Source: Antedon mediterranea (lineage: Eukaryota > Echinodermata > Crinoidea > Comatulida > Antedonidae). Taken from it: DNA of 64,000 nt. Shown piece by piece: positions 1 to 10,953 of the stretch; position 1 is the first letter of the stretch, and each line of letters starts with the position of its first letter. The translations under genes were made by a program, and so were the position numbers. The notes beneath the pieces are model-generated. The model made no database searches and had not been told where the DNA came from. It worked only from the letters and a program-made list of their open reading frames with translations. The stretch lies in the NCBI RefSeq assembly GCF_964355755.1, contig NC_092676.1, positions 1,716,288 to 1,780,287 on the forward strand. The letters run 5' to 3'.

Positions 1-1049
1 AGGTAAACTTTACAATCACACCATCAAGTATAGAACATCAAGTTCGTTCATCAGGAAAAAGAATCACAACTAAATGTCAACTTTTCATTTCTTTTGATCC
101 TCATTTTGGAATACACATATGTCAATATTATAAATATTATTATAGACAAAGTTACGTTACTCCAAAGGATATAATATTATCCCCCATACCTCAGCCACAC
201 TTGGTAACACTTTATTGTGAAGGTTTAAGAAACATCATCAAAGGAGAGGAAGTACGCATTTCATGTGACATGAGGAAACAATTTGACAACATCCAGTATG
301 ATGGGACAATTGGTTGGATACAAGGAAAGCACCATGTTACACAGTCTTATTATAGTGCAGATACTGACATTACAATTAATCTGACTTTAAAAGGTTTTTA
401 TTCTGGAGAAGGGATGTTTTTCTACAGTTTTTCAGTTGAGAATACCGTTAGATTCTATACAGTGGAATTGATGGTTTACCCTCGATTAATGGTAGAGGTC
501 AAAAGGTTATATGAAACACCTGAAGTTGATGTGAGCAAGTGTTTCAAGTGTTTTGCAGAAAGTGGATCTATAGACAAAACAACTTATAATTGGAGTTTGA
601 ATGGAATGGAATCTCAGAATCAGGATTACAAGGAAACCAATGAAAAATGTTTTAGTAATTTAACAGCTGGTGACTACACTGTGAAGTGTCTGGTGAGTAC
701 TGATATACAGAGCAGATCAGATGATATAATTTTCAAAATTGAAGATGCCAGGCTAATGATGACAACACCTCAAGATATCACTAATGATACCATGTCAACA
801 GATAAAAAAACAACATTCAATAAACTGATTATAACACTGGTAACAAGTACAATAATGATTGCACTTGTGTGTATGGTGTGTTATTATATTAAGAAGAAAT
901 ACAACAACAGACCACAACCTGTTGTGTACTATCAAAGAAAGAGAGACTCATCTGGAAGTGAATATTCAGCAGATGAAGAGATCAACTTGGATGAACCAAT
1001 TTATGATGCAATTAATGATACAGAAGAACTTGCTGAAACTGCAGTTTAA
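1..1049 (+). CDS. Ig-like transmembrane receptor, 5' end outside window (copy 1)
   Basis: The frame whose codons start at base 3 is open from the window edge to the stop at 1047-1049, so the signal peptide and first residues lie upstream. What remains is the end of the N-terminal module, two Ig-like domains, a hydrophobic helix coded at about 822-888, a basic stop-transfer stretch (KKKYNNR) and a class I tail with GSEYS and PIYDAIND. It aligns along its length with the complete copies at 10954 and 27418. One oddity is that the first Ig-like domain reads FFYSFS where relatives have the F-strand cysteine (FWYCIS), and the next conserved cysteine is also missing. The last Ig-like domain keeps its CFKC, NWSLNG and DYTVKC landmarks. 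Ligand and function are unknown. Confidence 0.8.
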   Translation, partial: VNFTITPSSIEHQVRSSGKRITTKCQLFISFDPHFGIHICQYYKYYYRQSYVTPKDIILSPIPQPHLVTLYCEGLRNIIKGEEVRISCDMRKQFDNIQYDGTIGWIQGKHHVTQSYYSADTDITINLTLKGFYSGEGMFFYSFSVENTVRFYTVELMVYPRLMVEVKRLYETPEVDVSKCFKCFAESGSIDKTTYNWSLNGMESQNQDYKETNEKCFSNLTAGDYTVKCLVSTDIQSRSDDIIFKIEDARLMMTTPQDITNDTMSTDKKTTFNKLIITLVTSTIMIALVCMVCYYIKKKYNNRPQPVVYYQRKRDSSGSEYSADEEINLDEPIYDAINDTEELAETAV

Positions 1050-1063
1050 TATTGACACTTATT

Positions 1064-1079
1064 AAACACTTTGTACTAA
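1064..1079 (+). promoter_or_regulatory. Conserved 3' UTR motif of the receptor family
   Basis: AAACACTTTGTACTAA lies 15 bases after the stop of copy 1. The same 16 bases lie 14 bases after the stop at 28566, and a related ATTTTGTACTAGA lies after the stop at 33624. It probably marks the conserved transcript end region. Whether it binds anything is unknown. Confidence 0.4.
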
Positions 1080-1149
1080 AATCATTTTGGAGGATGACTA
1101 ATAACTAAACATAAAATAATATGAATATCATCAAAATAATATTAAGAAA

Positions 1150-1210
1150 CCATATATGGACACATCACATTTTTTTACACATAAAGTTTGATAGTGTAGA
1201 CAAGACTTAA
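1150..1210. mobile_element. MITE family M1, right-end fragment
   Basis: A partial copy ending in the inverted terminus GTTTGATAGTGTAGACA. Full copies elsewhere (for example 40119-40286) show both ends. Confidence 0.65.
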
Positions 1211-1591
1211 ATGCAGACAACTCTCCAAAGCTTTTTGTGTCTTTGGAACCTTTAAGTACCAATGTTTGAAGTAAAAAAAAAACCCAAAAAAAATTGACTG
1301 CACAGAAAATTATTTGACTTTGGTGTTTTTATTGTAGGTTGTTATATTTCTAATCCTAGTTCATTAGCTTACTAACAGTGAGCACACTTTCCGTGTATGC
1401 ATAGTGCACTACTACATTTTATAAACAAACTTTTTACATTGAAAATTAATAAATGTATATTTGTAAAGAACAGCACATGCTTCTGATTGCTACAAAAAAT
1501 AACAAATTTTGAGTAAATATTTCACAATTTTGTTTCTTAATATTATAATGAACAAAAATACTCTTCTAACTGTAGTACGTGTACACAATAT

Positions 1592-1944
1592 TTAAAGATG
1601 TGTTGTCCACCAAAAACATGAAAAATGAAGATTAATTAAATCAGACTTTGAATAGGTTATTTTGTAGTTTTAATAAGGTTAATCACTTCTATAGAAAAAA
1701 AAGAAAAACAAATAATGTTTTCACTTATAAAATAACATAATAAATAGTTAAATTCGAGCAAAATTCCATTGGCTGACAGCCAATTTGACCATTTTTTTGT
1801 TTTAAATTACAGTTTTTTTTTAAATAAATTTTGTTTACATCCAATTTTTGGTCAAAGTGGATAACTGTTATGTAACATTAAAATGGCATATTCAACAAAC
1901 AAAATTGTTAAAATTATTTTTCAGGGGAACAATACATCTTTTAA
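1592..1944. mobile_element. MITE with TTAA ends (family M4, piggyBac-like target)
   Basis: The left end TTAAAGATGTGTTGTCC and the right end GGAACAATACATCTTTTAA are imperfect inverted repeats, both bounded by TTAA, the target duplicated by piggyBac-type transposases. The interior is AT-rich and non-coding. A reverse-oriented copy lies at 44029-44327 and a fragment at 9595-9785. Confidence 0.55.
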
Positions 1945-2034
1945 AAATATAGCAGTAACAACCTCATGACAGAAGTAAATGTATACATCCTTTTGATATC
2001 ATAACACAAGATTTCCTGTGTATATACAACGTAC

Positions 2035-2050
2035 TATATTCTTCTTCCTT
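2035..2050 (+). promoter_or_regulatory. Conserved upstream motif of the receptor family (ATATTCTTCCTT type)
   Basis: A core related to TATTCTTCCTTGTT lies about 73 bases before the ATG of copy 2. The same core lies about 100-135 bases before the ATGs at 27418, 31405 and 34736. TTCCT is the complement of an ETS-factor core. Binding is inference. Confidence 0.4.
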
Positions 2051-2122
2051 TTTTTTTATTCAAACAAAAGAATGCAAACACCAGTCCAAATTACAAATTT
2101 AAATTCGCCATGCTTTTTAAAG

Positions 2123-2744
2123 ATGAATATTGAAACACTGAAATTCCAATTCCATCTTTTGGTGACCTGTTTGCTGATGATTCAGACACGGAGCTTCAAA
2201 ACATTTGGTAATTTTTTCAAGGAAGTATCAATACTTAACAACAGGTAAGCTAAACGTGACAATTACACCTTCACGTCACCATGAACTAGCTATTTTGTCA
2301 GGAAAAGGTGTCCCAATTATATGTCAAATCTTCATTTCTTTTTATCCTCAAAAAGGAATATACACATGCAAATATGATGACAATTTACAATATTTCATTT
2401 ATACGTCGGATGTAAAATCAACCGTACGCCAACCAGATCTTGTAAAACTTTATTGTGACAATATGAGAAACATCATTGAAGGAGAGGAGCTACATATTTC
2501 ATGCAAAATGATAGGAAAAATGACACCGAATATGACATCACAATTGGTTGGATTCAAGGAAAGCAACACATTACACAGTTTTATCATCTAAATACTGACA
2601 ATACAATTAAAAGCTTTTCACTATGGAGAAGGCATATTTTTCTACTGTATTTCAATTGAGAATAGCATTAGTTGCTTTACATTGACATTGAATGTTCATC
2701 CTCAATTAAAGGTAGAGGTTAAAAGGTTATATGAAACACCTGAA
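2123..2744 (+). pseudogene. Ig-like receptor copy 2, 5' part (interrupted gene)
   Basis: Begins at an ATG in the family context (tttttaaagATG) with a signal-like hydrophobic start. Frame changes and a stop (the SFII stop near 2589) break it, but the sequence follows the family as far as the KVEVKRLYETPE segment. At about 2745 homology stops abruptly and LINE sequence begins. The missing second Ig-like domain, membrane helix and tail resume at 8088, so this is one gene split by about 5.3 kb of insertions. Confidence 0.8.
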
Positions 2745-4398
2745 GAATCGTCTGTTAGGAAGTTTGGTGAATGGATCACACAGTATGATTGGCTCCAAGT
2801 GTATAATGCGGATGATTGTTCTAGTAAAGCCGAAGAACTTCACTCCATACTTAAAGGTGAATTTTCGAAAGCGTTCCCGACCTCTACTAAGCGCAGGAGA
2901 GTATCTGAACCGCCGTGGTTAACACAAAGTGTTAAGAACGTCCTGGACAAGCGTCAAGAAGTATTTATTAAGTATGGAAAAAATAATGAATGGAGACGAC
3001 TTCGCAATGCTGCACAAAGAGCAATTACAAGTTCGAAAGTATATTTTTTATGAGAGCTCGATTGCTAACCTGAAAAGTAATAACCCGTCTGGCTGGCATC
3101 TTCAATCCAGAAATTATGTAATCTTAAACCAAAACCACAATTTAAGATACCTGGTCTTGGACCACGCGATACAGTGGAGAAAATCAACGCTCACTTGGCC
3201 AGTGTTTGTCGTCAACTTTCATCCCTTGACAGGAAAACACTACCTGCATATTTACCATCAGCCGAACCTCCAATTATTTATGTTGGTCAAGTACAAGCAG
3301 AACTCAACAAGTTAATTGTTAGTAAGTCAGGACACCCAGATGACTTACCGTTGAAGCTCATCAAACAGTTTGCATTTGAGATTGCTCCACCTTTAACCAG
3401 TGTATTTAACTGCGCTTTGAAAGAAGGATTATTCCCTGACTCTCATGGAAGACTGCGACGATTATCCCTTTACCTTTACTTGACTAAATCTGCTAGTAGT
3501 TGTAATGATTTAAGACCTATCTCACTGACCCGCATTTTTGCACGCGTTTTCGAATCGTTTCTTGTGAAATGGATCGTTGAAGATACCAGTAGTAAATTGG
3601 ATTCAAAACAGTTTGGAAGTAGAAAAGGTGCATCAACGACCCACTACTTGGTCAGCATGATTGACTCGATTGTTAAAGACCTTGAGGGGGGTAATAAGTA
3701 TGTTAACCTTTGCACTATCGACTTCACTAAGGCTTTCGATCGTGTAGATCATTCGGTACTTATTCGTAAAATGATAGATATTGGTTAGACGATCCATTAT
3801 TCCCACCTTCTGCAGCTTTCTTACTAACCGTACTATCAACACCAAGCACGATAATTTAGTTTCTTCTATTGCTCAAACTACTTGCGGCGTCCCTCAAGGA
3901 ACTAAATTGGGCCCCATTCTTTTCCTCATCCTGATTAATGATGCTTGTTTAGAAAGCTGCAGACGGTGGAAATACGTAGATGACTTGTTTGTTTGTTTGT
4001 TTTATCTTTATACTGGGTAACCTCTTCAGTCAAAGACTGATCTCCCAGAGGGCCCAGTTGGTGATCAGTGGCTGTGATGTACTAGTACACCGGGGTAACC
4101 CCCTACTCGTCTCGAAAGATGTACTATAGGTTCTTTAAAGTGCACACGAGCAAGTTGTGTACACTGGACCTACGGTTTATAGTCCTTATCCGAGAAGACT
4201 CGTTCTACCACCAGAACCATGGAGTGAGTGAGCCTCGAACCCCTGCCGATGTTATGGCTACGTGATTACGGTTCCACTGTCTTAACCGCTCGGCCACTCA
4301 CTCACTTAACTTTAAGTGAGATGAATAGAATTGGTGATAATTCAAATATGCAGTCTTTACTAGATGATTTTAACGAATGGAGTAACAATAATAACATG
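2745..4398 (+). mobile_element. Non-LTR retrotransposon (LINE) fragment with reverse transcriptase, itself interrupted
   Basis: Translation in shifting frames gives the linker before the RT domain, then RT motifs: DLRPISLTRIFARVFES, TIDFTKAFDRVDH (motif A, 3717-3756), GVPQGTKLGPILFLI (motif B, about 3889-3933) and YVDDL (motif C, near 3975). The frame is broken between about 3054 and 3173 and again near 3788. A SINE at 3989-4304 cuts it directly after YVDDL, and RT coding then resumes (LSEMNRIGDNSNMQSLLDDF) until about 4398. The element truncates receptor copy 2 and is dead. Confidence 0.85.
3989..4304 (-). mobile_element. tRNA-derived SINE (family S1)
   Basis: Read on the minus strand, it starts with a tRNA-like head: an A box within GTGGCCGAGCGGTTAAGAC and a B box near GGTTCGAGGCT. 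A body containing GTGCACTTTAAAGAACC and TTTCGAGACGAG follows, and then a (CAAA)n-type tail. The short flanking repeat ACTT is consistent with a target duplication. Related body sequences lie at 57750-57990 and 55885-55940. Confidence 0.75.
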
Positions 4399-5262
4399 CT
4401 GGGGCGGTTCCAGAGGGGGGTCCACGGGGTCCGGACCCCCCCTAAATTTTAAGGGTGCCCTTTTTTTAGAGGTTCAATATTTTATTCGTGTGACATATTT
4501 CTGTGTATATTAGTATGCACAGAGTAGGCTACACTAAACCCCAAAAATAAAAACAGAAATTTATCACAATGAGCGCGATGTTAAGTTACGGCGGCCGCGG
4601 CCGATCAAAGAGCATCGTGAGAGGTGGTGACGCGTGATGATCTCTACTTAAACTTCTAAAAATAGATCGTTACACATACTACAGAGGGCGCATGTAAACT
4701 TTTTACGATTCAACTCCGCGTACGTATACCATGCGCGCTATGTCATTGACGCGATTATTTGTCCATTGGTAAACACATTTTTATGTATTATTATTCTGAA
4801 AATAATTGAACAGTAAACATATTTCTTTTTAGTATTTGTTTATTTACATATCATTCCATCAGATCAACTATTTTTTATTTCCATTACATCCATGGAGTAA
4901 AGAATATTACTCCATGATTACATCCAACCAAACATGTAAAAAATGTAGTTAAAATATCGTACTATCTAGCGCGTACGACCATACGCGGTAGATTGTTTAC
5001 TCAAAAATCATCGAACGGTTCTTACACCAGGGAGTTGTTATCTAATAACAACTCCCTGCTTACACTATTCAACCTTGTTTTTGTAGTTGAGCCTCTCATG
5101 ACCTGGGATTTGTTTGTCTTCCTACGCCAAGATAATATAGTTGTACAAGCCATGTGCTTTTTTCTCTGAGAAATATTTACTTAAGTTAAGTGCCAAAAAA
5201 ATGTTTTTTTCTCGATATGAAGCCTTTATTACCTATCGAAAGTTGCAAACAAATGTAAAATA
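4399..5262. mobile_element. Unassigned insertion, probably DNA-transposon derived
   Basis: It separates two unrelated LINE fragments and has no coding potential. It opens with a G/C-rich palindromic stretch (GGGTCCACGGGGTCCGGACC) and contains two perfect hairpins, at 4891-4916 and 5029-5057. I cannot name its family. Confidence 0.35.
5029..5057. repeat. Perfect hairpin, 13-bp arms
   Basis: AGGGAGTTGTTAT and its exact complement are separated by three bases. Confidence 0.7.
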
Positions 5263-6490
5263 AGTATGTATGCTGACGATACTATAATTTATTGTTCTTC
5301 AAAAAATGAAAATGAAATATACCAAAGTATAAATGAAGAACTTATACAAATCGACGATTGGCTAAAAAATAATAAATTGAGTCTAAATGTCTCTAAATCC
5401 GAGTTCATGTTGATCGGATCGACAAACCGATTGGCAACCACCAAAGAAAAAAATAGATCAGTTAATATAGATAACGATGTTGTACCACGCGTTCTATATT
5501 GCAAACATCTCGGTATCATAATAGACGAACATTTATCATGGAAAAATCAGATTGAATACATTCGAGGTAAAGCTCTAAATGGATTGGGTATGCTTAGACG
5601 ATGTAGCTATTATTTTCCACAAAACATATTAAAACATATTGCAAACTCTATTGTAATACCTTACTTGAGCTATTGTAACATAATTTGGGGAAATAGTAGT
5701 CAAACTCTAATGAAAAGAGTTCAAACTATCCAAAACAGAACAGCTCGAATCGTGTGTGGTCTAACATGGGACACACCTAGTAGTGAGGCACTAAGGCAAA
5801 TTAATTGGTCACCTTTATTTTATCAAGATAGATATGAATGTTGTATGGTTATATATAAGGTTTTGACAGATAATGCCCCACCTTACCTAAATAATGTATT
5901 TACATTCAATGATATAAATTATAATCTAAGGAACAGTGATACACATCTATTCATCCCAAAGCCAAAAACAGATTTTAAAAAACGAAGTCTGTCTTATCGT
6001 GGAGCAATTATATGGAATAGTCTCAATGTTGATACCCTTCCAAAATCAGTCAAGTTGTTTAAAACGTATCTGAAAAATGCATTGTAAAACATAATGGTAT
6101 GGTAATCTACGATCTACATCCAACTTTTAAAATGGCTAAATACTATGTAAAATGTGTGTTTTATCACTATTATTTTAACGTCAATGAAATCCAAAAGATT
6201 TATTATGTATTACAGTTGAATCCCCATGAATTATACACTTCGATAAGGGTTTCCGTTTACACGGGAAGTACCGGTATGGTGTACCCTAAATAGAGGTGTC
6301 AGATGAAGGGGATTCTGCTGTAATTTTGTTTCTTTTCAATTTCAATTTTTTTCGTTTCTGTTGTATTTATATGGTGTTGATTTTTTTTGTTTTGTAATAC
6401 AGTATCACGAACTTGTGTAAAAACAATCAATATTGATTGAACGAGTTGTACTGCACATCAGTCTCGTGTCTAAATAAAGTTTATATATAT
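5263..6490 (+). mobile_element. LINE 3' portion, a second family
   Basis: An open frame at 5266-6087 starts at the RT catalytic motif (YADDTIIYC) and runs through the thumb and C-terminal part (RRCSYYFPQNILKHIANSIV, GAIIWNSL, VKLFKTYLKN) to a stop. A 3' UTR ending near an AATAAAG and a TATA-rich tail follows. The 5' part is missing, as is usual for 5'-truncated LINE copies. The frame is undamaged, which suggests a fairly young insertion. Confidence 0.85.
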
Positions 6491-7128
6491 ATTAAAGAAG
6501 GTTCATTTATTTCATTTTTGAAACAATATTTGTGAAAATTACGTGAGGCTCAACTACAAAACCACCATTTTGTGATATGATGTCATCGTAAGCCAATCAA
6601 AGCTGAGCTTTCCCGCGATCGACAGAGCTCACGGTTGAATGATTTTGGATTATGGCTATTTGATTGGTGGACGCGAATCACCCACAGCGGAATGTTTTCT
6701 CTCGCTTGTACCAAGAAGTCACGTGATCTCTCTGTACTGAACGGTACTACACAAATTTAGAGCAATGAATTTGTACGAATTCCGTTAAATAAACAACTAT
6801 ATTTTATAAACATTTAATAACATATTTTATTGATATTTCCAATGTTGATATATAAAAGAAATTACTATAAAACGTAATTATATGTAATTATTTTAGCGAA
6901 AAATGGCGCAATTTGTTTACAACGTTCGTGGCTAAAAACGATCATTTTCGGCAATGTTTTAGACCCTATATTTCGAAAACTACAAGTCAGATTTTCGTAA
7001 TTCTTTCTTTATTGGAATATTGAAACAAAATACCAACAGATAATGTTTAAATTGGTTGAAAAATAACAACTTTTAATTTTGCATCGTTATCCCTGCTAAT
7101 AAAGTGTCATTTCCGGCGAACTAGAAAG
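6491..7128. other. Gene-free stretch between LINE end and foldback element
   Basis: AT-rich non-coding sequence. GTGAGGCTCAACTACAAAA (about 6543) is a partial complement of TTTTTGTAGTTGAGCCTC (about 5083), so an older inverted-repeat element may enclose the second LINE. Nothing else is recognisable. Confidence 0.3.
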
Positions 7129-8087
7129 GTATGGAACGCCTCCTCTGCCTTCAGTTCACATTTATCATGCAGTACACACCAATCGTCATGCAGTACACAC
7201 CAATCGTCATGCAGTACACACCAATGGTCATGCAGTACACACCAATGGTCATGCAGTACACACCAATTGTCATGCAGTACACACCAATCGTCATGCAGTA
7301 CACACCAATCGTCATGCAGTGAAATATTGCGTAATTTATACCGCCACCTATCGACAAAATCGAATATCACGTGACGTTTATTAGACGGCTGTAAAACTAG
7401 GCCATCGACTCTAAGATTTCTTTTATGTTTGACATACTGTACTTATTTTAACCGCTACACATCTCTGTGAATGCTCTGTTTTTTATATATACAATAATTT
7501 ATTATGCGAGACACAGGCGCGGCTAGGAGGCCATTGCAATTATTGAATTCCATAAAAGAAGTTTAAATAGTCTTAGTTTTACAGCCGTCTAATAAAACTC
7601 ACGTGATATTCGATTTTGTCGATAGGTGGCGGTATAAATACGCAATATTTGACTGCATGACGATTGGTGTGTACTGCATGACGATTGGTGTGTACTGCAT
7701 GACAATTGGTGTGTACTGCATGATGTTTGGTGTGTACTGCATGACGATTGGTGTGTACTGCATGACGATTGGTGTGTACTGCATGACGATTGGTGTGTAC
7801 TGCATGATAAATGTGAACGACGATTGGTGTGTACTGCATGACAATTGGTGTGTACTGCATGACCATTGGTGTGTACTGCATGACGATTGGTGTGTACTGC
7901 ATGACGATTGGTGTGTACTGCATGACGATTGGTGTGTACTGCATGATGTTTGGTGTGTACTGCATGACGATTGGTGTGTACTGCATGACGATTGGTGTGT
8001 ACTGCATGACGATTGGGGTGTACTGCATTACGATTGGTGTGTACTGCATGATAAATGTGAACTGAAGGCAGAGGAGGCGTTCCATAC
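7129..8087. mobile_element. Foldback-type element with 21-bp tandem repeats in its inverted arms
   Basis: The left end GTATGGAACGCCTCCTCTGC (7129) is the exact complement of the right end (8068-8087). Moving inward, each arm contains an array of a 21-bp unit of the type CATGACGATTGGTGTGTACTG, about seven copies on the left (7165-7320) and about eighteen on the right (7653-8050) in opposite orientation. Next comes a shared non-repeated segment with TCGACAAAATCGAATATCACG at 7355-7375 and its complement near 7599-7625. Long ORFs on both strands arise only because 21 is a multiple of 3. It lies exactly where receptor copy 2 resumes. Confidence 0.8.
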
Positions 8088-8680
8088 AACTACAAGGTGG
8101 ACCTGGTGACACAGTTTATGATTGGAGTTTGAATGGAGTGGACTTTCATAATCAGTATTACAAGGAAACCAATGAAAAATGACTTAGTAATTTACCAGAT
8201 GGTGACTACACTGTGAATTGTCTGGTGAGTACTGATGTTCAGAACAGATCTGATGAGATAACATTCACAATGCAATGAGAAGAGACATAATTACTTCATC
8301 TCCAAATGACAATAATGCAGTAATAACAGACACAATGACAACATCTCAAAATATAAATTATGTCATCCCAACAGAACCATGGATACTAATAAAATAATCA
8401 TAATCCTGGCAACAAGTAATATCATGATGGTGATGATTGCACTTAGTGTAAGTATGGTGTGTTGTTACAAACGTAAGAAACACCGAAACAGACCACAACC
8501 TGTTGTGTACTACCAAAGAAACAGGGACTCATCTGGAAGTGAATATTCTGACGTTCTACAGATCGACATGGATGAACCGATATATTATGCAATTAATGAT
8601 ACAGTAGAAATTGGATGGTTGATCTTCCGGCTCGCAAACCTTTTGTACTCAGGTGATTTTTGGCAGAGGAAATATAAATA
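8088..8680 (+). pseudogene. Ig-like receptor copy 2, 3' part
   Basis: Homology resumes inside the second Ig-like domain (GGPGDTVYDWSLNGV). An internal stop after TNEK (8178-8180) and another after TFTMQ break the frame. An open stretch at 8379-8681 then encodes a membrane helix, the basic KRKKHRNRPQPVVYYQR segment and a class I tail with GSEYS and PIYYAINDT. Together with 2123-2744 it makes up one degenerate gene. Confidence 0.8.
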
Positions 8681-9594
8681 ATAACTATAGCATACATCAT
8701 CAGCACAATTAATGATCATGATTGGTGTTCCGGTTTAGGGTTTCCATGGCAGAATTAAATGCAACTTATTCTTTAAAAAATTGGTTTTTTCTAATGTGTA
8801 CTTTTTTTTTAAATTTACACTTTTTTCAACCTCTAAAACTTTAAATAATTAACTTTATATTGCATAAATAGTTTTTATTAAATTCATTCCAAGGGAAAGA
8901 CTTAGATTTATAAGCAGATAAATTACAAAATAGTTTATCCATCCTTTACTAAAACAAATTTTAGTAATGACAAATAACGATTATGATAATTTTATCCATA
9001 ATATTCAGAACATGCGTCTATGGAAATATTGACAATACTGTAAATACATATTAACTATTTCTGTTCGCCATTTGAAGCGCAAATTTCTTACTGTGAGTGT
9101 GGGTACTGTTAGTATAGACACATGTACAAATAAATTCCTTTCTGTGAGTGTGGGTACTGTTAGATATATAAACACATGTACAAATAAATTTCTTACTGTG
9201 AGTAGGCCCTGTTAGATATATTAACTCATAAATTTACAAACAAACTTATTACTGACAGTTGCTTGTCAACATTTGTATTAATTAGAAATTTTTTAAAATC
9301 TAAAAGTCGTAGTGGTGTATATTCTTTCATATGTACTTTACTATTTCAATCGACTATGACAGTGACAGTTCAACAAAGTATTAAATCATCGTTAGTGGTA
9401 TATTATTTATAAATCATGAAAACAAATATTTCAATACTGAATATATTTAAAAATTGTTCATTTTCCTGTAAACGAGATGTATTTTATAGTCCTGCGGTAC
9501 ACGTACATTTGGAATTGCCAGGTTTTTTTTATGTTGAAATGACTATATTCTAAAACCATCTGTGGGTACGACCTCTAGTAAAAAAACAAAAATG
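8681..9594. other. Gene-free stretch with a short tandem repeat
   Basis: AT-rich. About 9080-9245 holds three imperfect copies of a unit of roughly 60 bp built on CTTACTGTGAGTGTGGGTAC and ACATGTACAAATAAATT. Nothing coding is seen. Confidence 0.5.
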
Positions 9595-9785
9595 TATTTA
9601 CCTGAAAAAATGTAATTGAAAGCAAAAAAATGGTCAAATTGGCTTTCAGGCAATGGGTTTTTGGTTGAATTTTATAAAGTGAAAACATTTTTTTTTTTTC
9701 ATTTTTTTATACGCAAGAGATTAACTTTATTAAAACTACAAAATAACATATATTCAAAGTCTGATTTAATCTTCAAACACAATGA
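9595..9785. mobile_element. MITE family M4 fragment
   Basis: TTTTTGGTTGAATTTTATAA, AACTTTATTAAAACTACAAA and nearby sequence match the interior of the TTAA-ended elements at 1592-1944 and 44029-44327. The termini are not clear. Confidence 0.45.
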
Positions 9786-10162
9786 ACAATTGTTTAAAAA
9801 TAACTTTACATTGAAAAAAACCCCCAAATGTGTACAGAATTAACGAACAATGCCTCTTGTTAGTGTTGCAATAATACTACTGCCACTGAGGGATTATGGG
9901 TTGTTGGGAGTGATAATAACATAATTTGTTCTGGAACCGGCTTCAACACATCACCCAGTGTATCTGGGGTGTGTTTGTAGGGGGAGGAGGAGCGAAAATA
10001 CTAGCGTAATGAAGTAGCCTATATGATTGGATTGTACTAGGAAAAGTTACTAAATTTGAACTGTCCAGGGGAGGAGTTAAGGTTTGTTGATGGTGGCTGG
10101 GGTGCTGAAAGGAGAAAGAAGGCTGGGGGACCGCAGTATCTAAATTACATATTTTAATTATC

Positions 10163-10633
10163 AGCCAATATGACACCTATTTATTTACACAATTTACAAC
10201 GTACTTCAACCATTATTAGACCCATCGTAGCTATGCATACTCCTCTCAATTCGAAGCTTAGGTTGAATTGAATTTGTCGATCACTGGGAAGAATTTGTTT
10301 TTAAGAAAGAGTATGGGGTGTTATTGAAGAGGGGTGGAGGTTGGTGAGTATAGACAGATACTGCCGTCGGTTGTTATGTACTGAGAAGGCTGTAAACTAA
10401 TTTTGAAACCCGCCCTGGGGCGGGTATAATTGCTAGTATTTTATATACCTGCATTGGCCAATGTTTAGCCTTTGTTACCCAGACGTGTGCAACTCGACTA
10501 AAAGCTCGACTTCATTAAGTCGAACTGCAAACTTTGACTACTTCGTTTTTGAATCGAATTTAAAGTAATAGCTCGAAATACGACTTTTTCAAGTCGAACT
10601 ACGACTAAAGTCCGGTTTAAGAATACGGGCGTA
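10163..10633 (+). repeat. Left part of segmental duplication block 1, ending in a transposon right terminus
   Basis: From GCCAATATGACACCTAT onward this matches 19936-20466. The last 220 bases contain repeated CGACT/AGTCG motifs and end in GTCCGGTTTAAGAATACGGG, the right terminus of a DNA transposon whose left terminus is seen at 13621 and 23581. The receptor 5' flank starts immediately after it. Confidence 0.7.
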
Positions 10634-10953
10634 TGTTTGAGGAAAACGAAGAAATATATCATGTTGACGTATAGGAAATATTATTGTTATAATAATTATA
10701 GCAAAAGGAAACAGATGATAACACTTCAGTTTTATATTGTTTTGATTTGTCCTGCTATTTTAGTAAAATCTTCACCCATACTTCAGTAAACACAATTGCT
10801 CATTGTAAAGATCTATATCATAACAATAATATTTACAACATAATATATTTCTTCATTTTTCTCAAACAAGGAATAATAAAGACTCTAGTCTCTGACCAAA
10901 TTAGAAAGTTGGATTTTCACAACTGAACAAAACACAAAAAGGTTGTTATAAAG

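Noticed and set aside
4225-4305. tRNA gene on the minus strand
   Set aside because: A and B box-like sequences are present, but they are joined to a SINE body and tail and the acceptor stem is not convincing.
7165-8050. CRISPR-like direct repeats
   Set aside because: The units are contiguous with no unique spacers, and the genome is eukaryotic. It is a minisatellite in a foldback element. The same applies to 36349-37108.
7107-8112. Long ORFs on both strands with a repeated CMTIGVY or HAVHTNR pattern
   Set aside because: They arise from the 21-bp tandem repeat, whose length is a multiple of three, so several frames stay open.
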